Of a DNA stretch of 64,000 nucleotides, positions 45,201 through 57,200 are shown piece by piece. A program made the position numbers and the translations under genes. Every line of letters starts with the position of its first letter. Position 1 is the stretch's first letter. The stretch spans positions 20,062,001-20,126,000 of the forward strand of contig JAPYXD010000723.1 of NCBI GenBank assembly GCA_030998225.1, given 5' to 3'. The notes beneath the pieces were generated by a model, which worked only from the letters and a program-made list of their open reading frames with translations, was not told the DNA's origin and made no database searches. Origin of the DNA: Diplolepis rosae. Lineage: Eukaryota > Arthropoda > Insecta > Hymenoptera > Diplolepididae.

Positions 45201-48200
45201 CTGTTCCAGCTATACTATAATGTCTGGATCGAACAAATGATTTCTCTGAAATCGTTAAATTGGTTAAAGATATTTACTTTAACTGATTCAAAGATCTTCT
45301 TACATTCACTTGTTTGTTTCCAGCTAAATGTTTAGCTGTAACAAGGATTAACTTCCTTGTCACAGCTGCACTTTTTTTCCGTGCACATGTTTCCAAACCT
45401 GGTAGTTTTACTGCTCCATTTTGTTGGCAGGTCATGTATACGTCCTTACAGCTAATCATAATGTTGTTTATGGAAACAAAATATATATTGCAATGTCATT
45501 TTGTATAAAGTATATGTATTATTGTTTTAAAAATGCATACTGAAAACAGTAAATGTGTATTCTTAAGAATTTTTGAGCAAAGCAGCATTTTGTATATGAT
45601 TTTGCTAGTTAAATAAATCACTGCTGTTCCCTTGTGAAAATTTCAGACGGAAATTCAATTCGACCAAATCAGATCTATTCTGAGCCGTACCGAAATTTTT
45701 TTCGATGCCTTTTTTGAAGAATTATTCGTTTTTGCTCTCAAAATAGGCCTCAGTTTCAGCAATCACTTCTTCATTGGAGTCAAATCCATTTCCCTGGAGC
45801 ATTTTTTTCAGATTAGCAAAGAGCTAGTAGTTGCTGGAAGCCAGATCTGGAGTATATGGTAGGTGAGAAAGCAATTTGAAGCTTAATTCATTCAATTTGA
45901 CCATCGTTTTCATGGACTTGTGGCACGGTGCACTGTCTTGGTTGAACAGTACTTTTTTCTTTCGCACGTGAAGCTGTTTTTCCTTGGTTTCTGCAGTCAA
46001 TCGATCTAGTAATGCCATATAATAGTCGCTGTTAATGGTTTTACCTTTCTTAAGATAGTCGACAAACAAAATACAATGTGCGTCCCAAAATACGGATACC
46101 ATCCCTTGTAGAAGAAAATAATTGGTCCCGATTGGGACCGATTGATCCGATTGACCCCATTTTAAAAACATCATTGAAACCGTTTTATTAATCGGATTCA
46201 AAATGGTCTCGCCTGATTGAATCCGATTAATAAATCGGCTTCAATGATGTTTTTGAAATGGAGCCAATCGGTCCCAATCGGGTCCAATTATTTTTTTCTA
46301 CAAGGGATAACCTTGCCAGCCTGCTATTGAGTTTTTGATCGCTTTGGACGGCTTTCACTAGCTGCTGACCACTCAGGTAACGATCTTTTCGTTTCAGGTG
46401 TGTAGTAATGGATCCATGCTTCATCCATTGTCACATACCGACACAGGAAACCCTTTTGACCTCGCTTGAATAGCTCCAAACAGTGCTCTGAATCCTCGAC
46501 GCTTTGTTGCTTTTGCAAACGCGGCACCTACTTCGAAAACAACTTAGGCATCCCCAAAGATTCGTGCAAAATTGTAAACACACTACCTTCTGATATCTTT
46601 AAGGTGTCAGCTATCTCACGCAACTTTTAATTACGATCGCCCAAAACTATTTTGTGGACTTTTGTTTTTTTTTCGGAACAACTGCTGATTTTGGGCGACC
46701 GGAGCGTTCAGCGTCATCGGTGTTTGTACGATCGCGCTTAAATTTGGCATACCAGTCGATGATTGTTGACTTTCCTGGTGTATAGTCTCCGTAACGCTCG
46801 AAACTCTTTTTTATCCATTGTTTTTTTAAATGACAAAAGTTGCTTCACCAAAACCTCTGTAACTTCTGAATCAAACGTCAGATTGTCATGAAATTTTGAC
46901 ACTTAATGTTTGAAGGTTGGGACTATCCAGAAATCATATGAATTTGACAACAGTGGTGTCATCTATATGTCAGACCGGAAACTTATTGAGTGATGTGTTA
47001 CACTGTACATTTTTTTAGATTCGCATATTCTAAGTAAACATGGATTCTTTTAAGGACTTTATAAGTGCATTTAATTTAAATAATAACAAATACTGCTTCA
47101 CAACTTGATGCGCAACATTTTTTTGATCTTTAAACAACGTCTTGATTTTTGATTCAAGTAATTGGTACACTTACAATTTTATGAATGAAAATCAAATTTG
47201 CGTAATTTTAAAAGATGGTAGACTACCGTCGGAAATTGTGCGCACGGTGCTTGTAAGCGCTATTAAAAACCACTGCTGACTTTGAATCACGATATCTCGG
47301 TGAAAAAAAGAGATAGGACATTTAAAAAAAAACAGTTGGCAAGCTTATGAAATTCCACGTCTAGTGATGCTCAACAAATATTTTTTTGACCTTCTGAAAA
47401 TAATACAGCACGTGAGGAGTTAAAAAAAATATTCAAGATTTTCTAAAATTCTCTACCTCAACTTTAACTTTTAGCATGACCTAGGGAAAATTTTTCCAAA
47501 ATTTAAAAATTATACGACATAGAGTCTAAAATCTTATCTTTAATTTGAGCCAAGAAAACTCCAAAAATATTCATAGGTACCCGAGATACGATCAAAAATG
47601 TTCAATCGTATCTGAAATGAATTTTAATCGACGATCACGGTTCTCGGCCGGTTTGTTGTTCGCCTCCTTCGTTGAGGCAGAACCAAAATGGCCACGTACA
47701 AAAGTGGCGTTTAAGTGGAGCCCTCTTATATGTATTTTTGATTTTGTTCATTAGTAATTTTTATTCCTAATTATTCTAAATTTTAAAAAATATTTATTGT
47801 TTGTGATTATTAAAAATTATTTAAATCCAATATTATTCCCATATTAAAGAATAGAACAATGATATGTAAACATTTTTTATTTCTTAAAATTCTTATAAAC
47901 TAGAACATTAATAAAAAATTTAATAGTCATTGTAAATATCAAATAAGAATGAAAGGAAAGGAAATAAAGGAGACACGTTCTTGGATCAAAGAACATATAA
48001 GAGAGCTCCACTTAAGCGCCACCTTTTTGCGTGGCCATTTCGATCCTGCCTCAACGAAGGAGGCGAGCAACAAACCGGCCGAGAACCGTGATCGTCGATT
48101 AAAATTCATTTCAGATACGATTGAACATTTTTAATCGTATCTGGGGTACCCATGAATATTTTCGAAGTTTTCTTGGCTTAAATTAAAGATAAGATTTTAA

Positions 48201-51200
48201 ACTCTATGTCGTATAATTTTCATATTTTGGAAAAATTTTCCCTAGGTCATGCAAAAAGTTGAAATTGAGGTAGAGAATTTGAGAAAATCTTGAATTTTTT
48301 TTTTTTAACTCCTCACGTGCTGTATTATTTTCAGAAGGTCAAAAAAATATTTTTTGAGCATCACTAGACGTGGAATTTCATAAGCTTTTCAACTGTTTTT
48401 TTAAAAATGCTTTATCTTTTTTTTTCACTGAGATATCGTGGTTCAAAGTCAGCAGTGATTTTTAATAGCGTTCACAAGCACCGTTCGCACAATTTCCGAC
48501 GGTAGTGTAAATCACTTTTCTGTTACAGAAAATAAGTAGGTAACGTGACCTTTGAGAAATATTATGTATTTCTTTACTTTATTCCGAAATCATAAATATT
48601 TTGTGTTAAAAGTTTGCTAAATAATTAAGGGTACGCGAGTGAAATTGGGTGGTCTATTATTTCATGAAGAAAGTAGAGAAATATTATAAATATAATAATA
48701 TTTTTATAATATTAACATCTATATCAATAATAATATAATATAAATATAATATAAAATAAATAACATTATAAAAAGATAAATAACTTCTCATTGATTACGT
48801 TATGCACCCTGAAACATCAGTCACGCGAAAAATTATAAGTTTAAAATTTCTCCCTTTTAATCATAAAAGAATTAATATTTTATGCTTAAACTTTGAAATA
48901 TGACAAAAAATCATGCGAACTGAGGTACATGGATGCACAATCCTAGGATTTTAATAATCAAACAAATTAATTATGTTAAAAACAATAAAATTTGAAAAGC
49001 AAAAATTAATGATGGAAATTCCGGTTTTTCCCCAACAACGTAGAGTTTTGATAAAAAAGCATCCCATGTTTACTTTCTTAATTGTCATCAGTTTTTTTTG
49101 CACTAGTTTCCATTATTGACTGTAAAAAAAGACTAAGTGCTCTAAGTTTAGAATATTTACTAAACTACGTATTAATTCAAGGGAATAACTTGTCATAGTA
49201 AAAAATTTTGGTAGCGAAATACTGATCTTTAGAAAAACTGTATGAGATATATAATACTGGCTGACGAGAAAAATAAATCTGTTTGCTACAGGGTATACAA
49301 AAAATTTTTTGGGGCAATTTGGACATGCTAAATCCATGAATGAACATCATTTTGCTTAATCAGATCTTATTTATGCAATATTGCAAAAATTGATCATTGT
49401 TTTTTTATATTTAATACTATTTTGCCAATTTTCATTCGATTACGTTAAAATTTTAAAGAAAATACAGGGTTTTCCAATCAGAGGTTTCATTTTGAATAGC
49501 CTGCTATTTTGGAAGCTGTCATAATAAGAGGTGTCATTTTTTGACAGATGACAACTTAAAACTATGCCATTAATAAAAATGAAACGATACACGCTTCAAC
49601 AACGCATTGAAATTGTTAAAATTCATTACAAAAATGCATGAAAATGAACCTGAATATCACGAAAACAAGAGCTTATTCAGCAAAATGATGGTCATTTTTG
49701 ATTCAGCGTGCCCAAATGACCCTTGAAAAGTTGTTTATCCTACAGCAAAATATCTGTTGACCAGTGTAATTGATAGTAAAGTTTCATGAAATTCTTATCA
49801 TTTAGTTTCACTCCGCCATGAATAAATATTACTGCACCTCGATTTTCCTTGCTTCCTAATATTTTCGAAATTATTATTGTAAAATGAAACAAATATTTTT
49901 ATAAAAAGTTCCGATTCATAGATTTATCTCAAGCGGGGATAAAAATCCGAGTAAGATCATTCGTTTGCCGGAAAATGTTAAAATTTATATTTAAAATTGT
50001 AAATAACGAAACCGAAATTTTTTTTCGCTCGGATGAATCTGATGAAAGAATTTGAAGCTCGATTGTTAACCACAGTGTTCGCGTTTGGACAAACATACGA
50101 GGTACTTTTCTTGGCTAGAAGCACACAAGGCATATCGTCTGCTTGTATTGGAGTGTCGGGAATGTCTTTGTTGGCCTCTCTATATCCCGAAGAGGACAAA
50201 AGATCAAAGATTATGGGTTTTGTCCTCGGAAGTATAGCTCTAGGTGTTCTTTTGGGTTATCCAATGGGCTCTGTCCTATACGATCTTGAAGGAAAAATGG
50301 CACCTTTTTTACTGGTGGCAAGCTTTATTGTTATTTCAATAAGTGAGTATCTTCACTATTCATGTGTAAAATACATCTACTTTTTTTCTTTCGCGCTCTC
50401 ATTTGATTTATATAAATCTTGCATCCTTTTTTTCATTTTATCTTGGTATTTAATCCCAAATTCCACTTGCACCTTAACTTCTTCTAATCTTACTTTTCAT
50501 TTTCATCTGCTAATTCTCCAATTTTATTAAAATTTAATAATATAATACCTAGTGTCATAAAAAATAATAAAAATCTATAAAAAAGTGCCAGCTTTTGAAA
50601 GATTCATTTTCTTATAATCTTTTTTCTTTATTCAGTTCCTTATCCGATGTCCAATACCTTCTGCTTCTTTAATACCATATCTCTAAAGCTATTAGAATTG
50701 GAATTTCCTATTGCCTTCGACATTATTAAGTTCGGTTTTTCTACGTAATCAGATCTTCCAATCTTTTGCTGCTTTTTGATTCAGATATTTATTTCTTTTA
50801 TTCATTTTCCCTTTTATGATTGCTTTGATTACCTGGTCTAACATAAAAAGTCACTTTAATATTAAAAGTTAATTTAATGTGGGTTCACAGGTCTTCAGAT
50901 CTTCGCTCTAGATTTCGAGGATGTTGCTAAGGTGATTACTCTCATTATAGTTAAAATAATCAAAAGTCTTATTTTTATTTGCCTCTCAATCTTAAATAAA
51001 TCATTAATTAAAAACAAATTCAATTCATAATGTAGTTTATTTCTTTATTAGACAGAAAGTTGAATAGAAAATTTCTCTGGGTGCATGATTGTTATTTTAA
51101 TTACAGTTAACAAATTATAGAAATCTGAGACCGATTCAAGCTGGATACACTTGTTATCAGACACGAGGATTTTGATTATTGCTGGTGCAATTTGGTTTTC

Positions 51201-54200
51201 GACTTCACCAATGGCTATTTTGGAACCCTGCTTGCCACTTTGGTTAAGAAGTCACATAAAGGCCAAGGTTAGCAAAAAAAACTTGATGACAATTTAAAAT
51301 GAAAAATAATATAACTTTTAATTTCTTACTAGTTTATTTCTATGTTGACCTACAATAATCAGTTTTACAAAAAAAAATAACAATTTATTTCGGTATGGGG
51401 TCACTTTTTTTCTGATAAAAACAATAGAAAATCAGAAAAATACAGCCCTCTATAGTGTAATAGAGGGCTGTATTTTTTACCGAAAACTTTGTCTTTTTTG
51501 GTTTTCCATTATGTATTTTTATCATCCGTAAACTGACCCCGTGATAAAATCAAAATTTTCTTGCAATATGTTTCATTTTCAGAATAACAATACTGAATTT
51601 TTTTTTTTCAGAAATGGCAACTAGGCACAGTTTTTATACCAGACAGTGTTGGCTACTTGATTGGCACAAATTTTTTTGGTGTGATTGCTTATCGTTATGG
51701 TCGATGCAAAACAGCAGTTTTGGCTATGGTTGCTGTTGGAATTAGTGCCACTTTGGTTCCAGCAGCTACTACAATGTCACAACTAATAGTTCCTCACTTC
51801 GGTATGGGGTTAGGAATTGGGGTGGCAGACGCTGCTTTGGTCCCTTTGTTAGCCAGCATGGTCGATCAAAGTGGTAATTATGGTTTGGTTTACTCCATCC
51901 AACAGGCAGCAGTCAGCTTAGCTTACTCTTTAGGTAAATAGGCCACAACAGTTTATAAACAGATATATAATAAGAATAAGCAAATCTCTGCAACTTTTTA
52001 CTTTGGTCTGCTTTGAACCCTTCTTTGATTCCTAAATAAATAACATTGACTCTTGATTATTCCGTGAAACGCGTATAATATACTATTATAATTTTACACC
52101 CGGAAAAAAGTTTTATTAAAATTAAAGAAAGTTTTTAGCATTTTTTAAATAAATAAAATTATTTTTTCATAACATTATTTATATGATTTAAAAAAATATT
52201 TTTTTTATTCAAATACAATACTGGAAAGAACTTGAAAAATAATTTATTTAATTTTATCACCTTGAACGAAGACAATTTTTACTTTAAAACCTGAACTCGA
52301 ACTCGTATCACTACTAACTCGAATTCTTCCCAACGTCCAAACAAAAGTATAATTTAAAATTTCAAGAATTCGAAACCGCTCGAATCCTCAAAATACAAAA
52401 AAGACGACCAAATTTGGACCAAAATCACCACCTTAAACAAACAACCATGAGAAAACAAACAAAAAAGGAGGAAAGAAAAAAAGTATTGTTACAGTTTCCT
52501 GTTAGCATTGATGGAGAAGGTTCTACGTCTCCCCATGGAAGGTGATAAGAGACATAATTTTTTCATTTTTTAGAATTTCAGCCTTGGAGATGGTGCTGGA
52601 AGAGCACCGAAACGTCGGCGAGTAGTTTTTTTGTTTATGTAAATGGTTGTGGGTAATAAAGACAAAAGAGGACGAAAGAAAGAATAAGATGGAAAGGGTT
52701 TTGGAAGGTTGCCTTCTTTTTTCTTTCCTCCTTTTTTGTTTGTTTTAGTTTGTTTTTAGTTTGTTAGTTTTTTGTTGTATAGCAATGTACAAATTTTTTT
52801 TAATCAAAGAAACTTTTTCTGGGTGTATCACGTACGGGATGACATTTTTAGATAACTGTTATATAACAATTACTTGACAATTATGAGTGTCTACTGGGTT
52901 CAGATGATGTTTTTTTCATGTAGAACTGCACACCAATTTTTTAATTGTAATTAGTCTTTTGTAAATGCATGTAAAATTCACTTTTGGTACTTTTAATTAT
53001 TTTTCTCTTGCAAAAGAAGTATTGTAATTTCTAGAAATATGAGGCAAGGTTTTTCTTTTAATGAACGCCAAATTATAACTTTAACTAATGTATAGTGGTT
53101 GCAGTTTAAAGAGACGCATGCAACTTCTATAAAAGTTGCAGAATATAAATTTTTTTAATTAAAACAGTAGAAACAACGAGAAATAGAAAATTTTCGAATT
53201 TAACTATAGAAAGTACTTAGAGTTTAAAAATTATAATCAGTGAAATGAAAGTTTGAAGTGCAAATCATATAAAAACATGATTTTCTACATTTATTAAATA
53301 ATTTGTTTATATAGGGGAGAAGCGGCGAAATTGGCGCGTCGTCTAAATTGGCGCACCCTATTTTTCAGAAAATGATAACATAACAAAAAATAAAAATAGT
53401 TCTATCGTGTGCATTCTTGTATGATATGTATTTGATAGAAAACATTATAAAAATCTAATTGCTTAATACAGTTTTATTGCGATTAATCGTTTTTTGGCAT
53501 AATGGTTATGTTCGAAGCCATTGAGTTAAATCGTTAAATAATAGTAATTCAAGGTGAATTAGATTAATGCAACGATTTTATAATCTTTGATATTTAATCT
53601 TACGATTAGGATAGAATATTTGTATGAAAAAATAAGCATTTTACGTAAAAAGTATTTAATTAATGAACGATACACTTGCGGCAAAATTGGCGCATACGAG
53701 ATTCAAATCAGAGGCGAAGTTGGCACACGTGTTGTGTTTCTGGAAACCGGTGACTGAAGTCAAGTGCTCGGATGTTTATGATTGAAAATATAAAGAAGAT
53801 AGTAAGTACACAATTATTAATATATAGATATATACATTTGAATGTTGCTCGACTTTTCTGCTAATCTTTTTCTTAAGATTTTTTGTGACATGGGAGGTAA
53901 TGTGGTTCGCAAAACTGATGTAACGACTTTGTAAGGTTATATTCATTTGAACAATCAGTGGTTAAATTTTTTTTTTAAGTTTGAGGTATTAAGGTATTTT
54001 AAAAGCGATTTTTAATAATTAATTTGCAGTCTGACAGTGTTTTGAAAGTTTTCTCGATTTTAAGATGTGAAAGCAATGTAAGTAAAAAATTTGAATTTTT
54101 GATTGATTGTTTCTATTATTTATAAGTCTTCTAAAGTTAATAATTGTATATACTTCTAATTACAAATTCAAATAATTCTCTATAAAAATGATTTCAATTT

Positions 54201-57200
54201 GAATATTCACTTAAATATCCACAATTGCCAGTATTTTATTGTACAAATATAAAATATATTTTAACTTTGGCTGGTTTATGTGAATAAATGTATAAAAAAC
54301 TTCACATATCTTGATATACTATCTCAAATTTAGTTTCAAATTATAACTACCTCTTTTCATCAACCTTTGCTACTGAAATGTAATTCTAAATCTATGAAAA
54401 TATAACTAATACGTGGCAAGAGAAGATTATAATATTAGTGCGTCAATTTACGCGACATGGCGGGTAAATTGACACAGGTGCAGTCCTTCGGAAATCTGAA
54501 TAAAAACCTGCTTTAATAATTTTCAATGCAATCTTTATCCATTGGAAAGTATAGAAAAGATATCCATCTATTAAATAAATATTTTTTCATAATTTTTAGT
54601 CATATACTTTCTTTTTAAACTCGCACTTTCTATTAGGTGCGCCAACTTCGCCGCTTCTCCCCTACTCTATATCCAATTTAAATGAATATTTTACTTTCAT
54701 GCAAAAAGATATCTTTAAGTGCATGTGATACCTGAAAAAAGTTGCAATTTTATGTGAACAATTTGATCCAGTTTCTACATGTTTGTGTACAAAATACATA
54801 ACATTTTGTTTCCAAACTTTGGAATATACAATAGTAGAGAAGATAAAAACGGACGTAGATAAACTATTTTTCGTTTAAACAATAAAAAAATTTCTTTTCG
54901 ATATATTTTGCTAACATAAAAATAAAATTTACTAATCTCCTAAGTATCACATGTCCTTAACTTACGCAATGATATCTCAAGGGGTCATTTTAGGTAAAAT
55001 CGGGATGAATTTATTTTAAAAGTGAATTTTTTGATTTTCGGCTTGCACAATTACACTCAGAAAACAGGTTCGGTTTTTACTATAGGTAATCAGTTAATAA
55101 ATTTCCGGTTAAAATGACTAAACTTTTAGTTAATTTGACCAAAAAAATTGTTTACTTATTATGGTTACAAAATTCTGGTTATATATATTCTAGTATTATT
55201 ATTACAGTTAATGTTAAAGGAAAATATAGTAAAAGTAGTTTCAAGATTAGAGGTGTGCAAAAAGATTCGATTTTCGATCCGATATTGGCCTCCGTCGAAT
55301 GTCGTCTATTCGACACCCCGAGCGCGTCTGATAGCATGTCGTCTATTCGACATTCGATCGGCCATCCGTCGAACGTCGAGTATTCGACATTCGATCAGCC
55401 GTCCATCGAATGTCGAATAGACGACATCCGAAGCGTCTCCATCGAATATTGAACATTCGATCAGCGCAGGATGTAGTTTGAAATTTTGAATCAGACATTA
55501 CATAATATACATACATTGTATAATTGTATTTTGATTTTATATCGTCATAGACAAAAGAATTTATTTTTTTTAGTCTTATGCGACGCATTTAGAGACTATA
55601 GTCCATCAATTAGAAAAGTGAATCAGTTGGATTTGTTAATTAAAATTTAACAAATTTTAAATATTTTTTTATAAGAATATGTATAATAACTATTAATAAT
55701 AATCAAAAAGCCCATTTAGAAGAATGTTGTTCAACTCAAGATTTTTAAAGGGGTTGTGTTCTAATGATACAAAGATATGGAAGTAGAGCATTATTAATCG
55801 AATCGTTTGAGCTGAGGATCAACAGTTTCTGGGTTTAGTATACGGAAAATGTAAGAATAAAAAGTTTTGAAATCGGTTAATATCTTCTGTTTACATTTTT
55901 TATTTGAAAATTTAAAAAAATTCCTATTGGTTAAAAAGTTTTAGCAAATTTTTTGAATTCATACTTTTTGACAGTGAAAAATAATAGAGAATTATAAATT
56001 TGAAAAAATTTTGCTGATTGCGTAGCCCAAACCTGATATGGCATTACATGCGGAGTCAGAGCCTAGTTTGAGCCTCGACAAAATTTATGCACGGGAAATA
56101 TCGAAATTCCTAAAATACTTTGACCAATATGGCCTATTCTGTGCAGAACATTATTTGGACTATCTTAAGATATCGATATAAGATATCGAGTTTAAATTTT
56201 GGGTCTTAAATAAAAGTCACTGAGGGACTTTTTTTACTTTTAAATCTTTACAATTCCAAAAAAAATTATTTCTTAATTATAAACATTTTTCAGCACATAA
56301 ACATTCCTTAGTGCCTTTCATTTAAGTTCTCAAGACTTCAAATCGATATCTTATTTCGTGTGGCCGAAAGTTGGATTAAAAAAGTAAGGTAGGAATCGGG
56401 TAAGTGTGTCATGGCCTTGAAATTAAACTAATAAAAGAGTATTAAATCGGGTGTAGAATATTTTCTCATACATTTTATGATATGATGATATCAAATTAAA
56501 ATTCAATTATCCAATGTATGTGTATTGTGTAATGTTTGATTAAAAATTGCAAACTTGATCCTGTGCCGATCGAATGTTAAAAATCCGACATCCAATCGGA
56601 CGCGATTCGGGTGTCGAATATTCGACATTCGATTTGAAAAAATCCTATCCAACAAATAAGGTGAATCGAATGTCGCAAATTCGACATCCGAACCACGTCC
56701 GATCGGATGTCGGATTTTCGACATTCGATCGGCCGTCCGTTTTTCGCTATACATTCTGTCAAAAAAGTACTGGGAATTGAACGTTCAAAAAGCCCGCTTA
56801 AAGAGATTGTCGAAAATCTTTTTGACGCTAAGTTGGCAGCACTGTCCTCTATACTGACGAGGAGTTTGAGCTCAATCTGTCATTTAGTTTGTTTACAGTG
56901 CTCGATGTTGTCACTTTATCTCAGGTGTGTTGCGCGATTTTTCCAATGGATAAGAATATCGAACAAAGAATTCGTCTCAAATTTTGCATTGCAAATGGAA
57001 TTTTATGTGTGGAATTGCTGAAAATATTACAGAAGGCTTACGGTGAATCGACTTTATTAAAAACACGTGCATATGAGTGGTACAGCGCATTCAAAAGCGG
57101 TTGAGATGTGGTGGAAGATTTGCCTTGCTCTGGTCGGCCATCGACGTCTTCAACTGAAGTTAACATCGGTAAAGTGAAGGAAATGGTGACTGAAAATCGT

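Larger units (their letters stand above)
36296..50075 (+). other. Transporter intron 2 (13.8 kb)
   Basis: It holds four or five mariner copies (36444-37729, 39950-40560, 40725-41480, 41985-43271, 45690-47005), the TTAA-flanked element 44084-45116, the palindromes 37958-38234 and 47222-48506, and simple repeats at 36402-36425 and 41485-41520. 38300-39940 and 48507-50030 are A/T-rich with no recognised gene; about 39610-39690 resembles one repeat unit of the TTAA-flanked element. Confidence 0.6.

Noticed and set aside
55114..56780. Several frames rich in RHSI/SNIRHP repeats as a repetitive protein gene
   Set aside because: Similar frames occur on both strands and follow from the palindromic TTCGACATTCG repeat; no intact start-to-stop gene.
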